Shown: positions 11,097 to 23,485, counted from the stretch's first letter. The stretch: DNA of 64,000 nucleotides from Antilocapra americana (GCA_007570785.1 ML661900.1:4003126-4067125); one strand, 5' to 3'. Notes: generated by a model not told the origin, from the sequence alone. Program-made: numbers and translations.

Positions 11097-12389
11097 TTCT
11101 ACTGAAGCCATCCCTCCTCTATAGTCCCTACCCCCAAGTTGGGAGCCATCACTTCCTCCTCTGTGTTCTCTTACCACTTTTCACTTTATGATAGCATTTT
11201 TAGCTTTTTATATCGTGTGTATTTTTGTTTTTTTTTTTTTACATTCCCTTGGAACCTCTGGCGTGGTGTGAGACATGCAGCAGGTGTGCAGGAAACAGCT
11301 GCCAGACTGAAAGACAGTGTCAGCAGAGTTGGTCATCATTCCAAAACGAAAATGGACAGCCAAGGCAGCAAGGAATTAAAGATAATTAATAGTGGCTTCT
11401 CTCTCCGAACAGTGGGACATGATCTCCTGGGAGCTAAGATGTCCACATGGGAATCAGAAATGTTTGCATTCCAAATGAAACCATGAACATTTTACATCCC
11501 ATGCAAGGTCAAGGCACTTGCCCAAATCTGAAAGTGTCCTAAGTTTTTTTTTTTTTCTTCTGAGAAGAACAAGTTCTCCTAACTGAATTCCAATCATTTG
11601 GGTCTATGTTTTAAAAGCTTGGTATCTTAGCTGTTTTTATTTTAAACTTTTAATCCTGTACATTCTTCTCAAGCCTCTGGGACCAGACACTAAGCTCAGC
11701 TTTCAGCAGGCTTGATATAACATCACATACTCTACATTTTTGTGGCATGCCAGCTCTCTAAACAGAATTAAAAAAAAAAAAAAAAAAAGAATGTGTTCTA
11801 AATCTTGCCTTGCTATAGACTAAAATGTTCTTTTGGACAAATATGTTTGACTAAACCATGCTCAATCCCTACTTTCCTTTCTTTTTGAGTTTCTAAACTC
11901 TATACTTTTTCTTCACTTACAAATGTCTTCAGACTGACAAATAAGGCCTTATATCACTTTCTGAAAAGCAAATGATGAAAGATGAATTAAAAAGCAATAA
12001 TTTACTGACACTACTTCAAAGAAGCAAAGAGGATGTTTAAAACTCCTCAGGAAGGCAAATAATTTATATGGGCTCTAAAAACTTACACAATTGGCTTAAC
12101 AATAGAAAAGAAATAAGAAAACTATTATCTCTAAACATCAACATTTTAAAGATGATTATACAGTGAAAACTCAAAATAATAATTACATCTATAGAGCTCT
12201 GCTGGAAGGCACCATCATTTGAAGACACACTTGGGAAAAAGCACAACAAATGTTTACTTAAAACCTGACAATCACTATCATCTCAGGGTGCCAGGGATTA
12301 AAGGCACCTAAGAATGACCCATTTAGACAGAGACAGTGTGTTTATGAGTACAATTAGCTCCTTATCCCAGTAAGACAGGAATGTCATGG
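11097..12389. other. Intronic DNA with homopolymer runs
   Basis: No gene is recognised. Visible landmarks are T-runs near 11227-11240 and 11545-11556 and an A-run at about 11769-11789. Confidence 0.5.
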
Positions 12390-12860
12390 TCTCTGGTCAG
12401 TCTCCCTGCCTCCAGTCATCCTGTAGGTCGCTTCCAGTATGATCTTTAAGAAATCCTGATTATGCGGCTCTCCATTTCCTATCAGAAAAGACACTCATTG
12501 CGATACATACATACCATTTATGAGTTGGCCCTGCTTTTCCACTCTGCCCTGTTTTGCCAACTCTGTCTCCTTCACTCTGCACTTTAGCTACCTTTAATTA
12601 AGTACTTGTAGTTAACCAAACATTCATTTTTCTATCAAGCTTCAGGCCTTTGTGCATACTCTTTCTTCTACATGGACTGTTCTCCCTTGTTGTTAGTCTG
12701 GCAAATGGCTACTCTTTTGAGCTTAAAACTAGTGACCTTTTCTGAGACCCTCCCAGGCAGGGGCTTTCACTGACCCTTTAAATATGCACTAGTATTCCCA
12801 GTGCCTCACCTGGTTCCCAGGAGACAGCTGGCACTCAACAAATGAAAGTGTTAAAGCCAA
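12390..12860 (+). mobile_element. L2 LINE 3' part
   Basis: It reads as L2: 'aagaaatcctgattatgcgg', 'caggcctttgtgcatactct', 'acatggactgttctcccttg' and 'ctggcactcaacaaatg'. Confidence 0.6.
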
Positions 12861-13811
12861 AATAAGTGGAATATATTTTTCTACTTAAACTGTAATTTCA
12901 ATCTTCATCCTGAATCTTTTCCTGGGGCTCATGACAAACAACAAAGATGAGAACAGGAAGGGAGAGGGCAACAGAAGAGACGGTCATCACTAAACTGGGA
13001 AAGATGCACTGGAAATAGATGCCACACACACACTGGGCACCAGCCTTGTCAGATGAGTGGCCTCTCCTTGACTGGCTCCAGCACTCACTGCATCACCCCC
13101 TGGCAGTAGGACTCAGCAGCTTAGGAGGAAGGGTCCTAAGCTACCTGGGCATTACCACTGTGCTAGGTTCCAGCACAGTTAAATGTAGGCACCAACTGGC
13201 AAACCACAGGGGACATCAACTTCATGCCAAATGATAAAACAAAGCTTCAAGATCACTTCAGGCTCAGGCTTAGCTTCAAATAAAGAGATGCATGGACCAC
13301 TTTAAAAGAATGTCAGTGGTGTAGCAGCTGACAGACTCAGTTTTTTAAAGCTTGCATTAGTGAGAACCTTTCCAAGAACAGGAGATTATTTATTTGGGGG
13401 TAAGTTATCTATGTAATTTAAATATTGTACTCTGCCAACAAATTCCAGTACACATGGGAAACTATTTTTAAATTGTGAATGCAGCCAACTTAAAAGATAG
13501 GAACACAGCCTATGGTTTCTTTTTAAACAGAGATAATTACATTTTTAGGAAGTACAACAAATGCACAAACAAATGTTCAAAGCTGTCACTCTCACTTTTT
13601 AAAAAATATCCAGATAATCTAAAAGTGTGCAATTCTTTAAACTTTGGTTCAAATAATTAACTTTGTTCCATGTGGCATAATGTCTGGCCCACAGAATTAT
13701 TTGTTATGCCTCAATAATTATTGGTTGAGTAAATGAATGAATGGTAATACATTCTTCAGAATGATTTTTTTTTAAAGCTGCCATTTATGATGACATTACT
13801 CCATAATTACA
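12861..13811. other. Intronic DNA, nothing recognised
   Basis: No supported feature. The open frame at 13019-13234 has no recognisable similarity. The end at 13725-13745 contains a short 'aatgaatgaatgg' repeat. Confidence 0.45.
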
Positions 13812-13946
13812 ACATCAAGTGGAGTAGGAAATGGCAACCCACCCCAGTAATCTTGCCTGGAAAATTTCATGAACAGAGGAGCCTGGTGGGTTACAGTCCA
13901 TGAAGTCACAAAGAGTCGGACACAACTGAGCACGAACGCACAAGGC
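13812..13946 (+). mobile_element. Bov-A SINE fragment (no tRNA head)
   Basis: It begins inside the body at 'aggaaatggcaacccacccc' and runs to 'agagtcggacacaactgagc'. Confidence 0.85.
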
Positions 13947-14151
13947 TGGCGATGTAATGACATTCCTTTAAGTACAACTAACCTCTAAATTTTCACACTG
14001 ACGGTCAACACATTGCCAAAGGAATTTCTGGGGATAGAAGCCTTTTAAGTGTTTTCTTTCAGTGTCTGAATGGTGCAGCCTTAAGGAGATGTTCTAGGTA
14101 AGTCAGATGAGGAACGTGAACAATTTCACATGGAGAGGAAACTGAGGTATG

Positions 14152-14449
14152 AAAATGAAAGTCGCTTAGTCATGTCCAACTCTTTTCGACCCCATGGACT
14201 ATAAAGTCCATGGAATTCTCCAGTTCTACCCACTACTGGAGTGGGTAGTCTTTCCCTTCTCCAGGGGATATTCCTAACCCAGGGATCAAACCCAGGTCTT
14301 CTGCATTGCAGGCGGATTCTTTACCAGCTGAGCCACAAGGAGTGGGTAGCCTATCCCTTCTCCAGTGGATCTTCCTGACCCAGGAATCGAACCGGGGTCT
14401 CCAGCATTGCAGGTGGATTCTTTACCAACTAAGCTATCAGGGAAGCCCC
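14152..14449 (-). mobile_element. Bov-tA SINE with duplicated tRNA-derived segment
   Basis: Antisense Bov-tA of 298 bp rather than the usual length of about 210. The 'gagtgggtag...ccttctccag...gattctttacca' block occurs twice, beginning at about 14239 and again at about 14341. The copies differ at several bases. A perfect 13-bp target-site duplication AAACTGAGGTATG (14139-14151 and 14450-14462) shows that it arrived as one unit. Confidence 0.9.
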
Positions 14450-14462
14450 AAACTGAGGTATG

Positions 14463-15668
14463 GCTTACATAATTCCTTAACTGGGAAACCCCTGATTGAG
14501 TCTCATTTTAGAAAAAAGAGCTAGCTGATAAATGGAACATATAAGCTAGGACTTGAAATTTTCCTATATGAACTTTCCTCAGGAGAGCTCAATTTCCGTA
14601 AACTGAATCTTACAAAGTCAAATGCTAAGTCATTTTTGACACATTCATTCAAACGTGTTCTTAGCACCTTCTGTGTGTTTCAGATAACATGTTAGGTTGT
14701 AGGCACAAAGAAGGAGGAACAGGCCAAAATTCTGTCCAGTAAAGGGAGACTGGGAAGATCTTTCTAAAAAAGTAATGTCTAGAGTACTTGGTTACAAAGT
14801 GAGTGAAGGAGAGCTAAAGTCACCAACTAATTTCCAGCAGAGTAGAAGTCATTATAAGCTCCTGATTTTAGTGGGCTGATAAAGAAGCCAGGTGCGCCAC
14901 ATAAAAATATAGTGATAATTCTTCTAGACACTCTGAGACAGACATAAGAAACATGGGGGAAATGTTGAAGGCCTGATTAAAAAAACTTTCTATCACTTCT
15001 TCAGGAAATCATTTTGAGTGGCAGATACCCTGCTAAATTCAGCTTGGGGTATTCAGGTGTTACAGATCAGAGTGTGTCAGTGATCTCACATCACCATCAC
15101 TCTTCAAGGGGCAACCTTCCTAAGGACCTGTCGAGTACATAAGAGCCAATCATGATTTTTGTGCCTGCAGAACAATACAAATCCGCCAAATAACAAATCT
15201 TTAAATCAGTGCTCTCCAGTCGAACTTCCTGTAATGATAAAAATGTTCTGTATTCGCATGCTGAATATAGTAACTACTAGCCACATGTGGCTATTGAACA
15301 CTGGAAATGTTAGTGAGACTGAGGAATGGAATTTTAATCTATATTTTAATGAATTTAATTTTAAATAGCCATCTGTGGCTATTTACTGTATACCATACTA
15401 TACAGTAAAGCTCTAAAATCTAATAATTAACCCAGTTATAAACAAAATAAAGTTTGCTTTGTTTATGTTAAGGAGGAAAAAGGCAACTGAATTAACCCTG
15501 AAGAAGGATCTCTGAGATACAAAAACAAATGAATGGTTTGCATAAGTCAGTAGCTTTTTGTAGAAATGGTTGAAGCACAACAGTTCTTGTTATACCACTG
15601 TGGAGAAAGGAAGCTGTCCCAAGGGTGGAAGTCTAGGGGGAGATTCTGAAGTAGGGTAATCAGGGTCT
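14463..15668. other. Intronic DNA, nothing firmly recognised
   Basis: 15195-15420 contains 'actagccacatgtggctatt' and a later near-copy 'agccatctgtggctattt', which resembles an old hAT/MER-type element, but no family can be assigned. Confidence 0.4.
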
Positions 15669-15878
15669 GGGCTTCCCAGGCAAAGAATCTGCCTGTCAGC
15701 GCAGGAGACACGGGTTCAATCCCTGGGTCAGGAAGATACCCTGGAGAAGGAAATGGCAACCCACTCTAGTATACTTGCCTGGGAAATCCCATGGGCAGAG
15801 GAGCATGGTGGGCTACAGTCCATGGAGTCATAAAAGAGTTGGACATGACTTAGTGACTAAACATCAACAATGACAATC
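15669..15878 (+). mobile_element. Bov-tA SINE
   Basis: Sense copy from 'gggcttcccaggcaaagaat' via 'cgggttcaatccctgggtc' to 'gttggacatgacttagtgac'. The tRNA head is shortened. Confidence 0.9.
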
Positions 15879-15900
15879 AAGGCCTATTCCAGTCCAGTTG

Positions 15901-15930
15901 TTTTTTGTTGTTGTTGTTGTTGTTGTTTGA
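15901..15930 (+). repeat. (GTT)n microsatellite
   Basis: About eight consecutive TTG units just after the Bov-tA tail. Confidence 0.85.
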
Positions 15931-15997
15931 CTTATTAGTTTTCAGAACTATCTAAGAAATGTGAGAAGTACAGAACAAGTTCAAACCACGTCCCTTT

Positions 15998-16346
15998 TGT
16001 TTTTTTTAAGCTTTTGAGTATAGCAAAGGGGCTCACCCATACATATACATGTATCCATTCTCCCCCAAACTCCCCTCCCATCCAGGCTGCCAAATAACAC
16101 TGAGTAGAGTCCATGTGTTATACAGTAGATCCCTGTTCATTACCCACTTTAAATACAGCATGTGTACATGTCCATTCCAGACTTCCAAATTACCCTTTCC
16201 CCCATTCATCCCTACCCTCTGGCAACCATAAGCTCATTATCTAAGTCTGTGAGTCTGTTTCTGTTTTGTAAATAAGTTCATTTGTAGCATTTCTTTTTAG
16301 ATTCCACATATAAGGGATGTCATATGATATTTTCCCTTCTCTGTCT
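15998..16346 (-). mobile_element. L1 3'UTR, 5'-truncated
   Basis: It starts with a T-run then 'gagtatagcaaaggggctca', and contains 'gttatacagtagatccctgt' and 'attccacatataagggatg' in antisense. Flanks 'ccacgtcccttttg' and 'ccatgtccctctg' look like a diverged target-site duplication. Confidence 0.75.
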
Positions 16347-16649
16347 GCCATGTCCCTCTGTTTTGCCATAACTAGCAGACCTTGGGGCACTGGGCCTGTT
16401 GCAGTACGTTGTTATTATCTGTCATATCTCCTCTGCTTCCTGCTGGCCACCTTGGGGGTTCTGTCTCCTCATTACGTTTCACTCCCTCAGTCATCAGTTG
16501 CGCAGGCAGCCCACAGGTTTTTGGACTTACATTTTGTTGCTCTGTTTATTCAACATTTCTAATAAACATTTAAAATTATTTCTACTTTATTCTACATTTT
16601 CTGGCTAGCACATCAAACATATTGACAAATGAAAGCAGCAGTATATTTT
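16347..16649. other. Unassigned intronic segment
   Basis: It is relatively GC-rich for this intron. It carries overlapping plus-strand frames with no recognisable protein and ends in 'aataaacatttaaaa'. I do not recognise it. Confidence 0.35.
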
Positions 16650-16860
16650 GGGGTCAAATAAAGGAACTTGACAATTATTAAGCTCTTCTATGAACCAAGT
16701 ACTTCTTTTGCCATCAGCCCTACAAAGCAGATGCTACTAATTTTCTCATGTCAGATGAGGAAATTGAAGCTCAAGGATGGTGAATAACTGACTCACAGTC
16801 ATGCAGGCAGGCAGTGATACAGCTGTCATAAGAACCCAAACTTGTCTGATCCCCTCAAAC
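16650..16860 (-). mobile_element. MIR SINE
   Basis: Antisense MIR landmarks: 'gatgaggaaattgaagctca', 'cagtcatgcaggcaggcagt' and 'gaacccaaacttgtctga'. Confidence 0.7.
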
Positions 16861-17639
16861 CTATGTTTTTTCCTACTAAGAAAAAAAAAAAAACACTGCT
16901 TCCTAAGCCTACTTTTAATAATGGAGTTTTCAGAAATAAATTCTATAGCAAAACATTTCAGTAATCCTTAACTTCCCTCTGTCGGTTTCTTACATCAGAT
17001 CATATGTTCTCTGACTCCTTTTTTTTTTTTTAAAGAAGACTAAGAAAGAAGGAAAAGATGAGAAAGAAGGAATGTATTTGTGGAGTGATTCTAGAATATT
17101 TAAAAAGATGTGAAGCTATTACATTAAGAGGTTTTGAATACTAAGAAATTACTCCAAGGGATAGTTTAAAACTTCATGCAAATGATTTATTGAAAATATT
17201 AAAAAAGGTAAATTCCAGATGCCACCTAGAATACTGTTCCATTAGGAAAACTAGCAATACCAACACAACAACAACCCTACCAGTTTGTAGAACTGATAGA
17301 GCCAACTCTATCTATTATTCAGTTATTATTGTACTTACACTGTAAAACCATGTACCATATCCTATGGAATCAAGCATCGCCACTTAAGAACTTAAGGAAG
17401 GCTAGGCAACTTTTATAAGCACCACACACTTTTAAAAGTAAAGCAACAGGTAGAAAGAAGGTAATTTTTCTGATGGGGCATCTGTAACTTAGTATTTTTG
17501 TACTCTAATCAAACCTTTTACAAAAAATGTCTTAAAGTTTGTCTCTCAAAGTGGATGACTTAAAAAAAAAATGGAAACACTTGCAGCCTTTCAGTATCTT
17601 TCAAGAATTTAGTGTTTATAGTCATTTTAGTCTAGTAAT
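16861..17639. other. Intronic DNA with homopolymer runs
   Basis: An A-run lies near 16881 and a T-run near 17019. Nothing else is recognised. Confidence 0.45.
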
Positions 17640-17830
17640 ATAGACAAACTGGGTTCCAATCTTGATTCAGTCCTTACTGGTTCTGTGACTTTGGGTAATG
17701 GACTCTGATGTACTTTCTTCATCTGAAAAATGGAGATAATAATTCCCAAGGTTGTTGTGAGGATTAAATGAGTTGATATATGTAAGGCACTTGGCATATT
17801 CATGAAAGTAATGCTCTATTTTTTCTAACA
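17640..17830 (+). mobile_element. MIR SINE
   Basis: Sense MIR: 'ctggttctgtgactttggg', 'tcttcatctgaaaaatggag', 'gttgttgtgaggattaaatg' and 'aggcacttggcata'. Confidence 0.85.
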
Positions 17831-19059
17831 ATCTATATAACTGAGAAGATAATAAAATAGTTAACTTTAACTGATATGGGCTAATGGATATTTTTAAAGA
17901 AAAGAGTCCATAAGATAGCATACAATCAATTAAAGTTCACATATATTTGCTGAGGACATCATGAGAGAAATTTTGGTGCAGTAAGAATGTCTGAAATGTA
18001 ATTCCTGATATATATGCTAAGGGCATAAAGTAAATAAAAAAATAAATTCTCATTTTATAATATGTTTCATAAAACAAAGAATGGAAAAAGTTCAATAAGC
18101 TCTGTGACTATAAAATCTATTCCCAGTAGAAGATGGTATTCAAGATGGTTGCTTGGGTAAACTGCAAGAGTGTACTCTCCCCCAACCACAAATCACAGAG
18201 CGCTTCGGGAACTTAGAATGGAAGTCTTCTCCTTATGGAATGTGTTTTCAGCGGCATGTGGGTTGTTATGATTGAGTTTCCCAAAAGGACACAGTAGAGC
18301 ATTTCTCCTAGTTTTATCTGACTTTTCAATCTTCTTAAGATGCCCTTATTTCCAAGTACACTAGCTGATCTTAGAATGATTTTTCCTTACAAGAACATGC
18401 TAGAGAAAAAAGACAAAGAAGGTGGTGAGAAACTGGATAGAAGACTTGGCCAGTAGCCTCTAAGAATCTTACTACACTAGTGCATGCATGTGGCAGCCGA
18501 GCTCATGCTACTCATCTCTCCTGACTTCATGGGAGAAGAGTACTAAGAAATCCTTGTCCAGCCCCAAGCTTTGCTTTTCAGAAGGAAGGAAACTCTGTGA
18601 CACTCAAGGAAGGGAGAGAGTGTGATCAGAAGTCACTGGTTACTCAAGAAAGAAGAGTGAAGATGATTTCAAAGTGGAAGGATCTTTGCATTAACAAGTA
18701 CATTAGAGATAATTTAGTTTAACCTTCTTTGTAGTGCAGGATTCTCCTTCACTGCATCTCTGAAAGATAGTCCCTCAGGCTCTGCCTAAACACCTCCAGT
18801 AATTGGGATCTTACCTCTTTGAGTCCACTGGCACCAAGCCAGAAATATGGGATGTATTATAGATTCTTTATATCATTCACATCCAGGTAACTACCAAGGT
18901 ATTTTTCCTCTCAAATATCTCTTAAATCTGCCCAGTGTTCCCCTTCTCATTATCTTAGTTGAGGGCCTTTCTTTCTCATCCCTTTCTGTGGTCCTGCAAT
19001 AGTACCCAAATACCAGATTTTCTGCTACCAAATAATTCACCTCTAATCCATCCTCACGT
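17831..19059. other. Intronic DNA; one old repeat-like stretch
   Basis: At 18690-18835 the text 'taaacacctccagtaattgg' resembles an old mammalian interspersed repeat I cannot name. The rest is unassigned. Confidence 0.4.
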
Positions 19060-19560
19060 GACAGACTGTAGTGGGTGTTCTAAAACACAAATCTAGTCAT
19101 GTCAGTCCTCTGCTTAAAATCTTTTAATTCAATACCACAAACAGCCAAAAACCAAAACACTAAGGTTTTAGCCTGAAATACATGACCTTGTGTAACTCTC
19201 CAGGGCACACTTCAGCTACACTAAATGGCTGTGATGTCCACATGTTCCAAGCTGTTTCACATCTCCTTGCTTTTTGCTCATGTTGCTACCTCTGGTTGGA
19301 ACACTCTTCTTTCCCTCTGTCAATCAGTTCAATAAGGATGTATCTCCAGGAAGGCATCTTTTAACACCCTCCCCAATGTGATGTAAAAAATATTCTGTGT
19401 GTATTCTCTATCACTGCACTTATCCTATTATACTGAAGCCATTAACTAATCTCTTTCCCACCAGGTGAGTCTCTCAAGGCAGGGACCATGTTACACTCTT
19501 AGTGTATGACACAGAACTCATGGTAATGTGTTTAATACATGCCTAGTACATATTAAATAC
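19060..19560 (+). mobile_element. L2 LINE 3' part
   Basis: It follows L2 order: 'tgtcagtcctctgcttaaaa', 'gttggaacactcttctttcc', 'caaggcagggaccatgttac' and 'catgcctagtacatattaaa'. It ends only about 150 nt before the donor of the 194-nt PEAK1 exon. Confidence 0.7.
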
Positions 19561-19713
19561 ACGACTTTTTCTGATGTAAGTTAAAATTTATAACTCTAAT
19601 TTCCAACTTTTACAACATGAAACGATAAAAACCATCTCGCTAGGGAAATAATGGCATTTGGCTAGTACATAAAAAGGCAGTTTAAATACTACTTATATGA
19701 CATTTGCACTTAC

Positions 19714-19907
19714 CTAAATTGCTGTATGTTGCACTACAGGGATTCAGGCTCATAGGATCTGAAATGTCCTCTTTTTCCTCTTCTCTTTCCAGTTCAGGTA
19801 GGAGCAATGCTGGTGTGACTGAAGTGTTGCCCCCGCCATCTTGCTTCACAACAACAGTTCTTGGATCCCGAGGAGAAAAATCCTCTGTCACTTCGTGGGT
19901 CACGTGA
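19714..19907 (-). CDS. PEAK1: PEAK1 second coding exon (residues 1046-1111, split codons at both ends)
   Basis: A 194-nt internal exon, far too short to stand out by length alone. It is bounded by acceptor GTTTCAG at 19908 and donor GTAAGTG at 19713. Its first base completes the AG of the previous exon to AGT (Ser1046), and its last base G joins GA of the next exon to make Gly1111. It encodes 64 full codons, beginning HVTHEVTEDFSP and ending NPCSATYSNL. The YSNL tyrosine is residue 1107. Its YxN form fits a GRB2 SH2 docking site, and this tyrosine is a described phosphosite in PEAK1. A Glu-rich patch (EREEEKED) sits mid-exon. The lengths of all three exons close in frame, which makes the assignment secure. 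The open frame begins at a GTG near the exon start, so a start-codon-based gene finder would misplace it. Confidence 0.96.
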
Positions 19908-20299
19908 CTGAAACAGATCAGACCACCATCACACTGGCTTCAAAGCTCTCTACTAAGATTTAGATTTATGGAAGGCACATACTTGCCACAAATGTAAATA
20001 ACTGGCCCTATAGTCACAGCAATGGGTTATAAGCCCCAACATACATGTCTGAAGATAAGGCAGTCTTTTACACAGGCTGATATGTCTTTCTATCCTGATT
20101 CATACTGAGAATTCAGTTTGGTGGGGGAGGTATAGTAGGCTCAGAGGGAAGTTTGAGAATAACAGGTAAGGAAGGGAACTTCTTTTAGGTAGGAGGTTAG
20201 CGATAATGGGGATAGAGGGAAATGAATGCTTAACTAGTTAAAGACAAATATACTCAAGTATTTAAGAAAGTATTTCACATATTTACTATGTTTACCATA

Positions 20300-20645
20300 G
20301 CTTGGTATGTACCTTCAGGGACGGGTTCTAGGACTCTTCACAGGATACCAAAACCCACAGATGCTCGAGTCCTTTATATAACATGGCTGCAGTATTTGTA
20401 TTATATACAAATATACCATTCCATATATGTTAAATCACCCCTAGATTACTTCTAATACCCAATACAATGTAAATGTATTGCAAAGATAATGCAAATGCTA
20501 TGTAAATAGTTACCAGTGCATGGTAAATTCAATTTTTGATTTTAGGAAATTTCTGGAATTTTTTCTCTGTAATATTTTCAAACCTGTAGTTGGCTGAATC
20601 CATGAATATGGAACACACAAATTAATAGAGTGGACTGTGCTATAA
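20300..20645 (+). mobile_element. Tigger-like DNA transposon fossil (non-autonomous)
   Basis: It has 'ggataccaaaacccacagat', 'cgagtcctttatataacatg', 'ttacttctaatacccaatac' and 'ttggctgaatccatgaatat', matching the terminal and internal text of a common mammalian TcMar-Tigger-type element. The subfamily is uncertain. Confidence 0.6.
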
Positions 20646-21502
20646 AACTATAACAAATAAGAAATACTTTATAGTATTTATTTTATTCCATGCTAAAGTA
20701 TTTATGAAACTATTTAGTAAAGGATCAGGAATAAAGCTGAGATTTAAATAAGGAAGTTAAGCAATTATATTCTGTAAACTGAGACCAGGAAGTCTTTTTG
20801 CCAGGAGGACACTGATGCATCAACCTTTGCTTTTATGCATGCAGCAGGCAAGGCAAATGGAAAAGAAAGGTCTGTCTTCTAGCTAATCTTGTCTACTAAC
20901 ATGAATCTGAAGCCTCCCACTGGCCACATACCAGAGGATGGTCATCCATAGTGCTTTTGTTTCTCCAATCTTGTTTCTCTGCTGCGTGCTCATTTGCTTA
21001 TAACTAGCTCTTCCAGTCTTCCCCACATCCTAGCCTATCTGAACTGTCAACTCTGTTGCTATAAAGTACAAGGGGATGGAATGGTTATTAAATGCTGGTG
21101 GAGAAAACTGCCCTAGTTAGAAAATCTCATTGGGCTGGTCAATGAAATAAATTCAAAATCAGGCACATTTAATAGTTTCTGGTTCTACTAAAAGTATTCC
21201 TAGACTGTCACACACTCCCAGCTTTTCTTCCTGTTTTTTCTTTTTAGTGGGCAAAGAGAAAGAAGGAAAGGGCACATCTTATACACTGCTTTATGTTATT
21301 TCTGGAATTTCAAATGGCAGTGAGTCATGGTGACATTTACAAGTTTCTTTAAAAGAGATACTTGCTTTGATCATGTGTCATCAGAACATATATCACCTGT
21401 GGACTTGAAGGAGTAGATCTGAAGGAAGAGCACTTTCTTATCAATCTTTCATTATGGAAATTATGCATGTGCAGGAAAATAAGCCTTTAAGTCTACCGGA
21501 CA
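20646..21502. other. Intronic DNA, nothing recognised
   Basis: No supported feature. Confidence 0.45.
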
Positions 21503-21636
21503 AGTGTGTGTTAGTTACTCAGTCATGTCTGACTCTTTGCAACCTCATGAACTGCAGCCCGCCAGCCTCCTCTGTTCAGTGATTTTCCCGGCAAGAATTC
21601 TGAAGTGGGTTGCCATTTCCTTTTCCAGGGAAGTCT
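21503..21636 (-). mobile_element. Bov-A SINE fragment
   Basis: Antisense Bov-A body: 'cagtcatgtctgactctttg' to 'gtgggttgccatttcctttt', without the tRNA head. Confidence 0.9.
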
Positions 21637-21998
21637 GCTGCATATACAACTTCAAAAGTACTCTTCAAAGCTGGCAGAGACAGAGGTCTCTCTATCCTGG
21701 GAGTAAGCAATGAGTGGGAGGTACCATTATGGGATCTGGCTCCTGGGGATGGGGTGGGGTGGGAAGGCTTCGGTTCACTAGCAGTCAACAGGAGGGTTCA
21801 CGTAAAGAGGAGCTCAAATGGTAAAGCATGCTGCCTCTTATTAACCTACTGGGCTGCCATAGGTTATCAACCCAAAACAAAGCTAGTATGGAACATAATA
21901 TGGAGCATTATAAAATCAAGATAGAAAAGGGGCTCTAATTCCACACGTTAGTGACAAAAGGCAAAGAGACACTTCTGAGACGCTCTCAGATGTCACTT

Positions 21999-22124
21999 GG
22001 TGGTGGTGGCTTAGTCGTTAAGTTGTACCAGACTATTGCGACCCAGTGGGCTGTAGCCTGTCAGGCTCCTCTATCCATGCGATTCTCCAGGCAAGAACTG
22101 GCGTGGGCTGCCATTTCCTGCTCC
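21999..22124 (-). mobile_element. Bov-A SINE with perfect target-site duplication
   Basis: Antisense Bov-A body from 'ggtggtggcttagtcgttaa' to 'gccatttcctgctcc'. AGATGTCACTT flanks it at 21988-21998 and 22125-22135. Confidence 0.92.
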
Positions 22125-22135
22125 AGATGTCACTT

Positions 22136-23371
22136 AGTATCAAGACTGTAGGTCACTGAGTAGTTATCAACACACTTCAGGAGGGGGACAATGGTCTTCA
22201 CTGGGCAACAGTTAATATAAGCCATTTTTAAATTTCAAAGCGATAAAATGATTAAAATACATCATCCCCCTTTGACAGGAAAAACATTAAACCTCCAGAC
22301 ACTCTCTTCTTACTCTAGAGTCAACTTGAGAGCTTTCTAGAAAGGTGTTTTTAAGTTCCTAATCTCTGCAGCCTTGCTCTTGCCTTTTATTCTTTCTTTT
22401 CCCAATTTCTCTTTTCCGTTTGTCAAGAATGACTGGTGAAGCCCAGTTAAAAAGCCATGACTCCACCCTCGCTTGTCTATTTTCCTCCCGGGGACTGGGC
22501 TATTTCTATTAAGCCTATTGTAAAAACTACAAGAGTTACTGCTATTAACCCAAGAGGAATTCCCTGGGCCTGTTCCCACATACATGATAAATGGCTCTGT
22601 ACTCAAAAGGGGTTCTCAAAACACAATACTAAAAATGCTAAAATACTAAAGATGCTAAAAAGCAAGAAATATTAAAGACTCACCCACTGTACTCACTCAT
22701 ACAACTCCCCATTAAAGGAAATTCTACAGGGCCTTCTTCAGTCTGTTAATCATGTTCTGAAGCTCTGAGGAACCATAGTTCCCACTGAGTTCTGGAGGTC
22801 TACAAGTTGGGCAAGATATAAGAGGCTCGAATTCTGCACCTTAATACAATCCATTGCACTTTGACCTTTACCTTAGGGGTTTGGTCTGGGCAATGAGCCA
22901 AATTACCTTCGGGAAGCTAAGCAAAGTGAAAGCCAGTTTTATTAACTCTTTGGGAACCTGAGAAGCACAACCTATATTCTACACAAAGGTCAGTTTTAAC
23001 AAACACATTTTAAATACGTGCACTGGTATATTAAACCATCAATTAAATCAACTGTCAACTATAAAGAATTATGCCAAGGAGATGGTGAAAGTTAAGTCAC
23101 ATAGATTTACAAATGGATGCTAAGACATTTAATCTACATCTACAGTGACAGCAATGTCTAAGAGGAAGAATTTTAAAAATGCATCACTGATATGTCATGT
23201 CTTGATGCTTGAGGGAAGGGCATCTCTTTATATGATGAAAATGGTAAAAGAGAGAGAAAAGGGGAAAGGGAGAGTTTTGAGAGTTCAAGCTTAAATGTGA
23301 TAACATGCTGTGACTAAAAAATGAAAAAGAATCAGGAACAGCACCAGAGGAGGTGATTCAGTCCCTGTGTG
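22136..23371. other. Intronic DNA, nothing recognised
   Basis: Open frames at 22337-22606 (minus) and 22457-22675 (plus) overlap and resemble no family I know. A 'gctaaaatactaaagatgct' near-repeat lies at about 22636. Confidence 0.4.
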
Positions 23372-23485
23372 CGTGCACATGTGCTTAGTCACTTCATTCG
23401 TGTTCGACTCTTTATGACTCTACGGACTGTAGCCTGCCAGGCTCCTCTATCCATGGGATTTTCCAGGCAAGAATCCTGGAGTCAG
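23372..23485 (-). mobile_element. Bov-A SINE fragment
   Basis: Antisense body 'gtagcctgccaggctcctct' followed by 'ccaggcaagaatcctggagt'. Confidence 0.9.

Larger units (their letters stand above)
3159..19713 (-). other. PEAK1: PEAK1 intron between the 194-nt and 746-nt exons
   Basis: A GT-AG intron of 16,555 nt with donor GTAAGTG and acceptor TTTAAAACAATCCAG, phase 1. Its content is interspersed repeats, listed individually, plus unassigned intronic DNA. No further exon is needed because the flanking exons join in frame and numbering stays aligned with human PEAK1. Confidence 0.93.

Noticed and set aside
14239..14440. CRISPR-like or tandem repeat array
   Set aside because: Only two diverged copies, about 102 bp apart, both inside a SINE. 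This is eukaryotic DNA.
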